A stretch of 64,000 bases of DNA from Changshengia sp963803165 (GTDB lineage: Bacteria > Chloroflexota > Dormibacteria > Aeolococcales > Aeolococcaceae), in NCBI GenBank assembly GCA_963803165.1, contig CAWDLK010000001.1, positions 434,001 through 498,000 of the forward strand. The letters run 5' to 3'. Under the pieces are notes generated by a model that ran no database searches, was not told the DNA's origin, and saw only the letters and a list, made by a program, of their open reading frames with translations. This document shows, piece by piece, positions 51,452 to 60,125 of the stretch. A program made the position numbers and the translations under genes. Position 1 is the first letter of the stretch, and every line of letters starts with the position of its first letter.

Positions 51452-53240
51452 CGAGCGGGGCGATGCGTCCCGCCGGCGTGCCGGGGCTCCGACCGCGGCG
51501 CGGGGTTCGCCTCCCCCCGGCCCGGACCCGGTGGTCGCCGAGGCGGCTCTCCTCGCCCTCGGCGGCGGCAGCCTGGGGGAGCTGCGCCATCGGATCCTCG
51601 GCGTCGTCGCCGAGCGGTGCGACGCCGATGCCGTCGCTCTGATCGAGCTCGGGGCGCTGCAGCGCGAGGTCTCCGTGCTCGACCAGGTCGGGCTGGGACA
51701 GCTGCCCGAGGGCCTGGTGGGTGGCGAGGCCGACCTCCAGCTGGTGAGCGCCGAGCACGGTCCGCTCACCCCCCGGGTGGGCCGGGGTGCCGGGTCGATC
51801 GCGGCCATGCTCCATCTCGCCGGCCAGCGAGTCGCCGTCACCGCCGGGCTGGGGCCTCATGGCGAGAGCCAGGTCCTGGTGGCGGCACGAGCGCGCGGCC
51901 GGTTCGATGCCCTCGTCCCCGAGGCGCTCGCCGGGGTCGCCCGCGTCCTCGCCTCCGTCGGGCACCGGCACCACGTCGCGGAGCTGGCGGAGGCCCGGAT
52001 GCGCCAGCAGGCCGCCGTCGCTGCCCTCGGCCAGGGTGCGCTCGGGGGAGGCGAGGACCTGGCGGAGCTCGCTCAGGCGACCTGCGAGGCGGCGGCCGCC
52101 AATCTCGCCGCCGATCTCGTCGCCGTCCTCGAGCGGGGCCCCGACGGGCTGGTCCCCACCGCGGGGGTGGGCTGCCCCCCCCAGCGGCTGAGCGGTGAGC
52201 TGGTCTGGGCACAGGCGTCCTGCGCGACCGTGATGCGCAGCGGCGAGCCGCTGGTCGGCCCGGTTGCGGAGGGCGCGCCCGGCCTCACCCCGGGACCGGC
52301 AGGCTCCCCCGCCCCCCGCAGCGTCCTCATCGTGCCCATCCGGACCGGCTCGCGCATGGCCGGGGTCCTGCTGATCGCATCGCGCGCTCCGGTGGCGTAC
52401 TCGGAGGACGACGTCACCTTCGCTCGCGGCCTGGCCAACCTGGTCGCCCTGGCCAGCGAGCGGTCCCGGGTGCAGGCGCAGCTGCGGCTCTCCATCGACG
52501 AGCTGCGCAAGAGCGCGGAGGACCGCAGCCGGCTGCTGGCCCACGTCGTCCAGGCCCAGGAGGAGGAGCGGCGACGCATCGCCGACGACATCCACGATGA
52601 CTCGGTCCAGGTCATGACCGCGGTGGCCCTGCGCCTCGCCACCCTGCGCCGCCGCCTCGGCGAGGACACACTCGACCCGCTGCTGCTCAACCTCGAGCAC
52701 GACGTCCGCCAGGCGATCGCCCGCCTGCGCCACCTGATGTTCGTGCTCCGGCCGCCGGCCCTCGAGGCCCACGGTATCGCCGCCGCGCTGCACGCCTTCC
52801 TCGCCCAGACCGGCGAGGACGCCGGGATCGAGTACTCGCTCGACGACCGGCTCCAGCGCGAGCCCGAGCCCGACGCCCGGACGGTGGTGTACCGGATCGC
52901 CCAGGAGGCCGTGTCCAACGTTTGCAAGCACGCTCGGGCGGGCCGGATCGACGTCACCCTCGACGAGCGGGACGGGGGTGTCCTGGTGGAGATCAGAGAC
53001 GACGGGGTCGGCTTCGACGCGACCGCTCCCCGGCCGACCCCTCCCGGCCACCTCGGCCTCCTGGTGATGCGCGAGCGGGCCGAGCAGAGCGGGGGCTGGT
53101 GCACCGTGGAGAGCCAGGCCGGGGCCGGCACCACGGTCCGCTACCTGGTGGGGAGCCGCCTGCTCGGCGGCCGTGACCGCCCCGGACCCGGAGCCGAGAG
53201 CGCCCACGCCCCGACCCTCTCGGGGGCCGTGGCGCCATGA
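51438..53240 (+). CDS. GAF-domain sensor histidine kinase (NarL/DegS type)
   Basis: 600 aa, no membrane helix. Two GAF-like domains (about 30-190 and 195-355, the second with VLIVPIRTGSRMAGVLLIAS), a short coiled coil, HisKA_3 H-box RRRIADDIHDDSVQVM, then ATPase motifs RIAQEAVSNVCKHARAG (N), IRDDGVGFD (G1) and GHLGLLVMRERAEQSGG. It resembles DevS/DosT-type kinases in layout; ligand (haem, nucleotide or other) unknown. ATGA overlap with the following single-domain receiver, its likely partner. Confidence 0.9.
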   Translation: MSSADERGDASRRRAGAPTAARGSPPPGPDPVVAEAALLALGGGSLGELRHRILGVVAERCDADAVALIELGALQREVSVLDQVGLGQLPEGLVGGEADLQLVSAEHGPLTPRVGRGAGSIAAMLHLAGQRVAVTAGLGPHGESQVLVAARARGRFDALVPEALAGVARVLASVGHRHHVAELAEARMRQQAAVAALGQGALGGGEDLAELAQATCEAAAANLAADLVAVLERGPDGLVPTAGVGCPPQRLSGELVWAQASCATVMRSGEPLVGPVAEGAPGLTPGPAGSPAPRSVLIVPIRTGSRMAGVLLIASRAPVAYSEDDVTFARGLANLVALASERSRVQAQLRLSIDELRKSAEDRSRLLAHVVQAQEEERRRIADDIHDDSVQVMTAVALRLATLRRRLGEDTLDPLLLNLEHDVRQAIARLRHLMFVLRPPALEAHGIAAALHAFLAQTGEDAGIEYSLDDRLQREPEPDARTVVYRIAQEAVSNVCKHARAGRIDVTLDERDGGVLVEIRDDGVGFDATAPRPTPPGHLGLLVMRERAEQSGGWCTVESQAGAGTTVRYLVGSRLLGGRDRPGPGAESAHAPTLSGAVAP

Positions 53241-53602
53241 CCGTCCGCATCCTCATCGCCGACGACGACGCGTCCATGCGGGGAGCCCTCGGCGACATGC
53301 TGAGCAGCGAGCCGGGCTGTGTGGTGGTGGGGATCGCCGCCAACTCGGAGAGCGCGATCGAGCTGGCCGGGGTCCACCGCCCCGACGTCGCGATCCTCGA
53401 CGTCAAGATGCCCGGGGGCGGAGGGGTGCGCGCGGCCGAGGGCATCCGGAGCGCCTCCCCAGCGACTCGCATCGTCGCCCTCTCCGCCTGGGACGACCAG
53501 GAGACGATGCGGCGGATGCGCCGGGCCGGGGCGGCCAGCTACGTGGTGAAGGGCGCCGCCCCCGACGACCTCATGGAGATCATCGAGCGCATCACGGAGT
53601 GA
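53237..53602 (+). CDS. single-domain response regulator
   Basis: 121 aa, receiver only: ILIADDDASMRG (acidic residues), VAILDVKMPGGGGV (phospho-acceptor Asp), IVALSAW (Ser) and SYVVKGAAPDDL (Lys). All catalytic residues are present but there is no DNA-binding or enzymatic output domain, unlike the LuxR-type partners usual for this class of kinase. It overlaps the kinase gene by 4 nt. Confidence 0.9.
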   Translation: MTVRILIADDDASMRGALGDMLSSEPGCVVVGIAANSESAIELAGVHRPDVAILDVKMPGGGGVRAAEGIRSASPATRIVALSAWDDQETMRRMRRAGAASYVVKGAAPDDLMEIIERITE

Positions 53603-53633
53603 GCCGGGACGCGCGGTCGCGCGGGAGAGGCCG

Positions 53634-55187
53634 TCAGCCGGCCGCCGCGACGATCGCGGGATCGAGGCCCGTCCAGCGCTCGAGGTAGGCGCGGCGGTCG
53701 AGGCGGAGCTGGTCGACCAGGTGCCGGTACTCGTCGACGCGACCCTCCCGCTCGTACAGCCGGCGGGGTTGGAGGATCTCGGCGTCGTCGACCCCGGGCA
53801 CCGAGGCGGCCACCTCGTAGCCGAAGTCAGGGTCGGGCTCCCACGCCGCCGTCGCCTCGGCGATCGCCTTGACGATGGCGCTGGAGTGCAGGATGGTCAC
53901 CTTCTTGCTCCGCGCGTCGCCGTCGCCCCCGCCCACCCGGCCGGTGTTGAGCAGGAAGACCTCGAAGCCGCAGCTCCCGAGCAGCTCCAGGAAGCGGTTG
54001 CCCTGCTGCTCGTGGCGGAGAGGGAAGAAGGGGTTGGTCCCCGGCACCCGGAGGAACTTGCCCTCCTCGTCCTTGCCCCCCGCGCTCGTGCCCTGGGTCT
54101 CGCCGAGCATGAAGTAGGCGGCCGCCTGCGCGGCGCTCAGCCGGGCGACCCCGGGGATGATGCTCTCGTTGCGGTTGAGGATCAGCAGCTGGTCGACCCG
54201 CGAGAGCTCGCGTGCGTCGCGGTGCCATCCCAGCGCGTCCATCCGGAAGACGGCGCGACCGTTCTGGGTGTAGGTGGTGTCGAAGAAGTCCACCTCCCCC
54301 GCGCTGCTCTGGGAGACGTTCTCCAGGTACGCCTCGGGCTTGCAGACGGCACCGTAGATGCTGGGCTCGAAGGCGGGGTCCAGGCTGAACGTCTTGGCGA
54401 AGCAGCCGTTCTCGGTGGCCACCACGCGGCCGCCCGGGTGGAGGGCCACGAAATCGTCCTGCACCGGCTTGGAGTCGTTCTGCCGGGTGAACGTGGTGGT
54501 CGTCTTGCCGGTCCCCGAGAGGCCGACGATCAGCATCCCCTGCTCCCCCCGCGGCGTGGGGACGACCTTGCAGCCGGCGTGCAGGGCGAGACCGCCACGC
54601 TCGAAGACCAGGGCGTTCCACATCCGCAGCCCGCCCTTCTTGGACTCTCCGAAGTAGTCGGAGTTGAGGACCCGGGTCACCCCGGCCTCGAGGTCGACGG
54701 CGATGAGGCGGTCGTCGGGATAGCCGGGCGCGGCCAGGCTGGGGGTGTCGATGACCGTGAGGCGGGGCTGGAACTCCGGCCCGGCGTCGGCGGCGTCGAA
54801 GTAGAGCCAGCGCTGCATCCCCGCGATGTTGGCGTGGGCCGCCTCGATGTAGAGGCGCGCGCGCACCCGCTCGGTGCGATCGTTGCCGATGTAGCCGTCC
54901 ACGACCAGCATCTCCTGATCGCGGATGAAGGCGTCCTGCGCGCGGGCGATGCGCGCCCCCTCCTCGCGGCTGATCGTCTTGCCGCTGTGCCGCTCCGGCG
55001 TGTCGGTGACCACGAAGGTGCTGGAGGCGCTGCGCGCGGTGACGCGCGTCTGGACGTTGTAGTTGCCGAAGGCCGTGAGCCGCGCGTTGGGCATGCGGCC
55101 GGTGAGCTCACGCAGCTCCTCCGGAGAGGGATTCCAGCGGATGGTGCGAGCCTCGGCGAGCCTGCTGGCGGGGAGGTCGAGGGTCAT
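53634..55187 (-). CDS. pckA: phosphoenolpyruvate carboxykinase (ATP)
   Basis: 517 aa. Converts oxaloacetate to PEP in gluconeogenesis. Phosphate loop GLSGTGKTT at 222-230, preceded by GESKKGGLRMWNAL (metal- and oxaloacetate-binding), DDFVALHPGG, ENGCFAKTFSLDPAFEP and FLLNTGRVGGG. The kinase loop GLSGTGKTT and overall order identify the ATP-dependent family. GAGGAG lies 9 nt before the ATG, so this is a leadered gene. Stop 32 bp from the convergent receiver gene. Confidence 0.95.
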   Translation of the reverse strand: MTLDLPASRLAEARTIRWNPSPEELRELTGRMPNARLTAFGNYNVQTRVTARSASSTFVVTDTPERHSGKTISREEGARIARAQDAFIRDQEMLVVDGYIGNDRTERVRARLYIEAAHANIAGMQRWLYFDAADAGPEFQPRLTVIDTPSLAAPGYPDDRLIAVDLEAGVTRVLNSDYFGESKKGGLRMWNALVFERGGLALHAGCKVVPTPRGEQGMLIVGLSGTGKTTTTFTRQNDSKPVQDDFVALHPGGRVVATENGCFAKTFSLDPAFEPSIYGAVCKPEAYLENVSQSSAGEVDFFDTTYTQNGRAVFRMDALGWHRDARELSRVDQLLILNRNESIIPGVARLSAAQAAAYFMLGETQGTSAGGKDEEGKFLRVPGTNPFFPLRHEQQGNRFLELLGSCGFEVFLLNTGRVGGGDGDARSKKVTILHSSAIVKAIAEATAAWEPDPDFGYEVAASVPGVDDAEILQPRRLYEREGRVDEYRHLVDQLRLDRRAYLERWTGLDPAIVAAAG

Positions 55188-55281
55188 GACCGGTCTCCTC
55201 GTGGTTCCGAGCCGATCAGGACCACCACTACCCGGCGGGCTGCTCCGGTCGAGGTGGCTGAGCTGGTGGCCGGCTACTGTA

Positions 55282-57666
55282 TCAGGCGGCCCAGGCGGGT
55301 TGGGGGCCCCTCGCCAGCAGCTCCTCGAAGCGATCGGCGGGGACCGGCGGGCTGAAGAGATAGCCCTGGAGAAGGTCGCAGCCGCTGCGCCGGAGGAAGG
55401 CGAGCTGCGCCGGCGTCTCGACCCCCTCCGCCGTCACCTTGAGGCCGAGCCGGTGCGCCAGACCGATCATCGCGCCGACCAGCGGGTCGTCGTCCCGCGC
55501 GCGCCTGATCGCGCTCAGGAAGGAGCGGTCGATCTTGAGCCGGTCGACGGGGAAGGTCGCCAGCTTGTTGAGGCTGGAGTACCCGGTCCCGAAGTCGTCG
55601 ATGGCGACGCTGATGCCGGCCCGGCGGAGCTGGCGCAGCTCCTCGAGAGCCTCCACCGGCTGGGCCGCGGCCGCCGTCTCGGTGATCTCCACCTCGAGAT
55701 GCTTGGCGGGCAGCCCGCTCTCGAAGACCACCGCCTCGATCCGGTCGACCAGGTCGGCCCTCCCCAGCTCCCGGCCGGAGACGTTGACGGCCACGAACAG
55801 CTCGGGGCGGCCGTTGGCGCGCCACGCCTGGGTCTGGGCGCAGGCGGTGCGGAGCACCCAGGTGTCGATGGCGCTGATCACGCCCGTCTCCTCGGCCAGC
55901 GGTATGAAGCTGTCCGGCGGCACCAGTCCCCGGATCGGGTGCTGCCAGCGCACCAGCGCCTCGCAGCCGACCACGGCGCCGCTCTCCATCGAGACGAGCG
56001 GCTGGTAGAAGACGCGGAGCTCACCGCGGTCCACCGCGTGGCGCAGGTCCTGGTCGAGGCTCAGCCGGTCGAGCGCCGAGGCGTGCATGCTGGGCGCGAA
56101 GACCTCCACACGGCCACGGCCCGCCCGCTTTGCGGCCTGCATCGCCAGCTCAGCGTCGCGCAGCAGCTCGCTCGCCTCCCGGTCGGAGGTCGACGACACG
56201 GCCACCCCGATGCTGAGCCCGATGGTCAGCTCTCCACCCTGGAACTCGAGCGGCGTGTCGAAGGCGTCGCCGAGCCGCTCCGCGACCTCCAGGGCGTGGG
56301 ACTCGTCCCCGGCGTCCTCGAGCAGCACGGCGAACTCGTCGGCGCTCAGCCGAGCCACGGTGTCGCCGGGGCGCAGGGTGATCGCCAGCCGGCTGGCGGT
56401 CGCCTGGAGCACCGCGTCCCCGGTGGTGTAGCCCATGCTGTCGTTGATCGCCTTGAAGTTGTCGACGTCGATGAAGAGGACGGCGACCATGCTGCCGTGC
56501 CGCTGGGTCCGCACCAGCGCGTGGGCCACCCGCTCCGAGAAGAGGGTCCGGTTCGCCCTGCCGGTGAGCGGGTCCCGGAAGGCGCCCGCCCGCAGCTCCC
56601 GCTCCAGCCGGTTGCGCTCGGTCACGTCATTGACGATCGAGACGATCGCGGGGCGGCCGTTGAACTCCTGAGGCCCGGTGGTGATCTCGACGTCGATGAG
56701 CCGCCCGTCGCGGAGCCGGTGCCGGGCCTTGAGGGTCATCGTCCCGGCCCGGGCTCGATCCAGGTCCATCGCCCATTGGGCGGTGTCGCGGCGGATGGCG
56801 GAGATGGGCAGCGCCGCGAACTCCTCCGCCGAGTACCCGTACTTGGCGACGGCGGCCTCGTTGACGGCGAGGAACCTCTCCATCTCGGCGTCGATCACCC
56901 ACATCGGCTGGGGGTTGCGGTAGAAGATCTGGCGGAAGAGCGACTCATTGCTCACCAGGGCGCTCACGTGATCTCTGTCCAGCCGGCGCAGGCTCTCGAT
57001 CAGCCGCAGCCGCATCCCACCCCCTGTGACCCGGCGGCCGAGGAGCCGGAGGAGGGCGGCGTTGCCGGCGTCGAAGGCGTGAGCGCGGGACGAGGTCACG
57101 GCCACGAAGCCCAGGCTCTGGTCGCGGTGGCGCAGACCGAACGTCATCAGAGAGCGGCATCCCAGGCGGCGGCACGCCTCCCGGTCCATCCGCGGGTCGA
57201 TCTCGGCGTCCTCGCAGACCCGAAGCCCCGCGGCTGTCGCGGAGCGTCCGAACAGGCTCGGTGCGACGCGGTCCCGGGAGCGGCCGGCGGCCGACCCCAC
57301 CCTGACCCGGTGGACGGCGCCGGTGGCGCCGGTCATCTCGACCACGGCGGCGTCGGCCCCGGTCAGGGTGACGGCCCGGCGGGCCACCCGCCGGATGACG
57401 CTGTCCAGGTCTCTCTCCAGGGCGACGAGCTCGTGCTCGTAGGCCTCGGGGTCGTGGATGTTGGCGTTGGCCGCGCTGAGGCGGAGGCCCCGCTCCGCGG
57501 CCGCCACCGCGATGTCGCTCAGCTCGCCGTCCAGCTCGATGAGCTCGCGCTCCCGGGAGGTCCCCTCCGGGAGGGCCGGACGGGCCCGCCCCGGCCTCCG
57601 GGTCCGCGGGCGCAGGGCGAGCCTCTCCGAGTCGGGGTGCAGGGGAGAGGTCGACATGGGTGCCAT
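55282..57666 (-). CDS. GAF-PAS-GGDEF-EAL protein with degenerate cyclase motif
   Basis: 794 aa, paralogous to the protein at 18.3-20.6 kb. GAF-like region about 80-215, PAS about 240-350, GGDEF-like domain about 360-520 and EAL domain from about 530. The cyclase motif reads SADEF (441-445) instead of GGDEF, so diguanylate cyclase activity is unlikely. The RPGD (RxxD) inhibitory site just before it is intact and could still bind c-di-GMP. EAL is intact (569-571, CEALVRW, with DDFGTGYSSL and EGVET). Probably a phosphodiesterase with a regulatory GGDEF. Start ATG 57666 or 57657; the choice is weak. Confidence 0.9.
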   Translation of the reverse strand: MAPMSTSPLHPDSERLALRPRTRRPGRARPALPEGTSRERELIELDGELSDIAVAAAERGLRLSAANANIHDPEAYEHELVALERDLDSVIRRVARRAVTLTGADAAVVEMTGATGAVHRVRVGSAAGRSRDRVAPSLFGRSATAAGLRVCEDAEIDPRMDREACRRLGCRSLMTFGLRHRDQSLGFVAVTSSRAHAFDAGNAALLRLLGRRVTGGGMRLRLIESLRRLDRDHVSALVSNESLFRQIFYRNPQPMWVIDAEMERFLAVNEAAVAKYGYSAEEFAALPISAIRRDTAQWAMDLDRARAGTMTLKARHRLRDGRLIDVEITTGPQEFNGRPAIVSIVNDVTERNRLERELRAGAFRDPLTGRANRTLFSERVAHALVRTQRHGSMVAVLFIDVDNFKAINDSMGYTTGDAVLQATASRLAITLRPGDTVARLSADEFAVLLEDAGDESHALEVAERLGDAFDTPLEFQGGELTIGLSIGVAVSSTSDREASELLRDAELAMQAAKRAGRGRVEVFAPSMHASALDRLSLDQDLRHAVDRGELRVFYQPLVSMESGAVVGCEALVRWQHPIRGLVPPDSFIPLAEETGVISAIDTWVLRTACAQTQAWRANGRPELFVAVNVSGRELGRADLVDRIEAVVFESGLPAKHLEVEITETAAAAQPVEALEELRQLRRAGISVAIDDFGTGYSSLNKLATFPVDRLKIDRSFLSAIRRARDDDPLVGAMIGLAHRLGLKVTAEGVETPAQLAFLRRSGCDLLQGYLFSPPVPADRFEELLARGPQPAWAA

Positions 57667-57826
57667 CCACGCTAGTCGGCCCCAAACACCCATGCTCGGA
57701 CGGTAGGTCACGACCTCGTCACCGAGGCGCCACCGGCCTGACACGGCCTGAGCGACCTGGTGCAGCTGCCCCGCATGGCGGTGATGCAGGCGCTCCACTC
57801 CCGTCTGCGGCCAGGACATGCAGGAT

Positions 57827-57847
57827 ATATCTGTCTGAGACAGATAT
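57827..57847. promoter_or_regulatory. MarR-type operator, perfect inverted repeat
   Basis: Two perfect 10-bp arms, ATATCTGTCT and AGACAGATAT, flank one central base. The centre is 25 bp before the GTG of a MarR gene and the right arm overlaps a TATGAT -10 hexamer (57845-57850). Length and A/T content in a GC-rich setting are typical of a MarR operator; autoregulation is likely. Confidence 0.75.
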
Positions 57848-57861
57848 GATAGGCTGCTGCC

Positions 57862-58398
57862 GTGAGCGACCTCGCGTCGGACCTCGACGCTCTCGCCGGC
57901 GGCCTCGCGGCAGCCGTGGGCCGGCTTCGCCGGGCCCTCAACCGGCAGGTCCATGCAGGCTCCGACGTCCCGCCGCTGCCGGAGGCCCAGCTGGAGATCG
58001 TCCGCCTGCTCCGGCGCCGGCCCGGCATGCGCGTCCACGACGTGGCCGCCGAGCTTAGCCTGGCCCCCAACACGGTGAGCACCCTGGTCCACCGCCTCGC
58101 CGATGCCGGCCTGGTGGAGCGGGCAGGCGATCCCGGCGACGCCCGCGTCAGCCGCCTCCAGCTCACACCGGCGGCGGAGGGGCGCCTCCGGCGCTGGCGG
58201 GACCGGCGTGGAGAGGTGCTGGCAGCCCGGCTCGTGGGCCTCGACGGCGAGGACCGTCGGGCCGTGGCCCGGGTGCTCCCGGTGCTGGAGCGGGTCGCGC
58301 GCTCCCTCGAGCGCCCGCTGGTCGCTCCTGCCCCGGTGCCCGGCCGGCCCTCACCGGCCGCGCCCGCGACCACGTCCGGGGTCGCCCATGCCGGCTGA
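57862..58398 (+). CDS. MarR-family transcriptional regulator
   Basis: 178 aa. Winged helix: PLPEAQLEIVRLLRRRPGMRVHDVAAELSLAPNTVSTLVHRLADAGLVERAGDPGDARVSRLQLTPAAEG. A 30-residue Pro/Ala tail follows the dimerisation helices. It starts a three-gene unit: its stop overlaps the ATPase gene by 11 nt, and the permease follows. It probably represses this exporter through the palindrome upstream and is released by a small-molecule ligand. Confidence 0.92.
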   Translation: MSDLASDLDALAGGLAAAVGRLRRALNRQVHAGSDVPPLPEAQLEIVRLLRRRPGMRVHDVAAELSLAPNTVSTLVHRLADAGLVERAGDPGDARVSRLQLTPAAEGRLRRWRDRRGEVLAARLVGLDGEDRRAVARVLPVLERVARSLERPLVAPAPVPGRPSPAAPATTSGVAHAG

Positions 58399-59239
58399 GG
58401 TCGCGTCCGCGCCTCGGACCGTGCCCTCCGGAGCGGCGCTCCCGGTGACCTGTTCGGAGCTGCGGGTCAGCTTCGGCGCGGTGCAGGCAGTCGACGGGAT
58501 CTCCTTCGAGATCGCCCCCGGAGAGGTCTTCGGCCTCCTGGGGCCGAACGGCGCGGGCAAGACCACCACCATCCGCGTGCTCACCACCCTGATCCACGCC
58601 AACTCCGGCAGCGTCGGCGTCTTCGGGCACGACACCCGCCGCGAGGCGATGCTGGTCCGCCACCTGATCGGCTACCTGCCCCAGCAGCTCTCCGCCGACT
58701 TCCAGCTCAGCGGGTACGAGAACGTCTGGCTCTTTGCCCGGCTCTTCGACCTCCCCCGGCGGGAGCGCCGCCAGCGGGCGCGCGAGGTGCTGGCGGCGAT
58801 GGGCCTCGACGACGTCCGCGACCGCCTGGTCGGGACCTACTCCGGGGGGATGGTCCGCCGCCTGGAGCTGGCCCAGGCGCTGGTCAACCGGCCCGCGCTG
58901 CTGGTGCTCGACGAGCCCACCATCGGGCTCGACCCGCTCGCGCGCGGGGACGTCTGGGAGCGGGTGCAGGAGCTCCGCGAGGAGACCGGGATGACCGTGC
59001 TGCTCACCACCCACTACATGGAGGAGGCGGACACGCTCTGCGAGCGGATCGCCCTGATGCACCACGGGCGGATCCGCGCCGAGGGCACCCCCAGCGAGCT
59101 CAAGTCACGGCTCGGTCCGAGCGCGACCCTCGACGACGTCTTCCGCCACCACGTCGGCGCCGCCATCGAGGACGAGGAGATGACAGGAGGAGGCCGCGAT
59201 GTCCGCCGCACGCGTCGCACTGCCCAGCGTCTCGGCTGA
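58388..59239 (+). CDS. ABC exporter ATP-binding protein (DrrA type)
   Basis: 283 aa: FGLLGPNGAGKTTTIRVLTTLI (Walker A), YLPQQLSADFQLSGYENVWLFARLFDLPRRER (Q loop), TYSGGMVRRLELAQALVNRP (signature), LLVLDEPTIGLDP (Walker B) and LLTTHYMEEAD (switch His). YENVWLFARLF and MEEAD place it with the drug/polyketide exporter ATPases (DrrA, NodI). Start ATG 58388 lies within the end of the MarR gene; its own end overlaps the permease start by 41 nt. Confidence 0.93.
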   Translation: MPAEVASAPRTVPSGAALPVTCSELRVSFGAVQAVDGISFEIAPGEVFGLLGPNGAGKTTTIRVLTTLIHANSGSVGVFGHDTRREAMLVRHLIGYLPQQLSADFQLSGYENVWLFARLFDLPRRERRQRAREVLAAMGLDDVRDRLVGTYSGGMVRRLELAQALVNRPALLVLDEPTIGLDPLARGDVWERVQELREETGMTVLLTTHYMEEADTLCERIALMHHGRIRAEGTPSELKSRLGPSATLDDVFRHHVGAAIEDEEMTGGGRDVRRTRRTAQRLG

Positions 59240-60038
59240 GCGGCCCGCCCCGGTCGCGATCCTGCCGCCCTGGTGGCGGCTCTACACCAGCCGCATCCTC
59301 ACCTTCTGGCTGGTCGAGCTGCGCAAGATCCGGCACGACCGCACCGAGCTGTACACGCGCGCGATCCAGCCGGTGCTGTGGCTGCTCATCTTCGGCGAGA
59401 CGTTCAGCCGCCTCCACGTCATCCCGGTGCCGGGCGGCTACTCCTACCTCGCCTACCTCTCGCCCGGGATCATGGCCCAGTCGGCTCTCTTCATCGCCAT
59501 CTTCTTCGGCATCCAGATCATCTGGGAGCGCAACTCCGGGATCCTCACCAAGCTGATGGCGACGCCGACCCCGCGCCTCGCCCTGATCAGCGGCAAGGCC
59601 TTCGCCGCGGGGGTGCGCTCGGTCTCCCAGGTGGTGGTCATCCTGGCGCTCTCGGCGATCCTCCAGATCCGCTTCGACTGGAACCCGCTCCACCTCCTCG
59701 GGGTCGCCGCCGCGGTGGTGCTGGGCGCCGCCTTCTTCTCCTGCCTCTCGATGACCATCGCCGGCATCGTCCTCCACCGCGAGCGGTTGATGGGCGTCGG
59801 CCAGGCGATCACCATGCCGCTCTTCTTCGCCTCCAACGCGCTCTACCCCGTCAAGGTGATGCCCGGATGGCTGCAGGGGTTGAGCGCCGCCAACCCCATG
59901 AGCTACGAGGTGGACGCCCTGCGCGGGATGCTGCTCGGCACCCCCACCGCCCTCCTCTTCGACTTCGGCGTCCTGGCCGTGGCCGTGGTCGCCGGCGTGC
60001 TCGCCGCCGCCGCACTCCTGCCCCGGCTGGCACGCTGA
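59199..60038 (+). CDS. ABC-2 type exporter permease (DrrB type)
   Basis: 279 aa, six helices: RAIQPVLWLLIFGETFSRL, YLSPGIMAQSALFIAIFFGIQIIWERNSGILTKLMATP (ABC-2 signature), VVVILALSAILQI, LGVAAAVVLGAAFFSCLSMTIAGIV, ITMPLFFASNALYPVKVMPGWLQGLSAANPMSYEVDALRGMLLG, and the last helix. Partner of the ATPase just before it. Substrate unknown; regulation by MarR suggests a toxic or signalling compound. Confidence 0.92.
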   Translation: MSAARVALPSVSAERPAPVAILPPWWRLYTSRILTFWLVELRKIRHDRTELYTRAIQPVLWLLIFGETFSRLHVIPVPGGYSYLAYLSPGIMAQSALFIAIFFGIQIIWERNSGILTKLMATPTPRLALISGKAFAAGVRSVSQVVVILALSAILQIRFDWNPLHLLGVAAAVVLGAAFFSCLSMTIAGIVLHRERLMGVGQAITMPLFFASNALYPVKVMPGWLQGLSAANPMSYEVDALRGMLLGTPTALLFDFGVLAVAVVAGVLAAAALLPRLAR

Positions 60039-60113
60039 CCGGTGTCCCGGGCGCGTCCCGCCGGGCCCGCGCCGTCAGGGCCCACGGTCCGCCGCGGCCC
60101 TCCGCGTCGGGTG

Positions 60114-60119
60114 TAACCT
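60114..60119 (+). promoter_or_regulatory. TANNNT -10 element of ilvE (leaderless)
   Basis: TAACCT ends 6 nt before ATG 60126; no ribosome-binding site. Confidence 0.5.
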
Positions 60120-60125
60120 GCGCCC

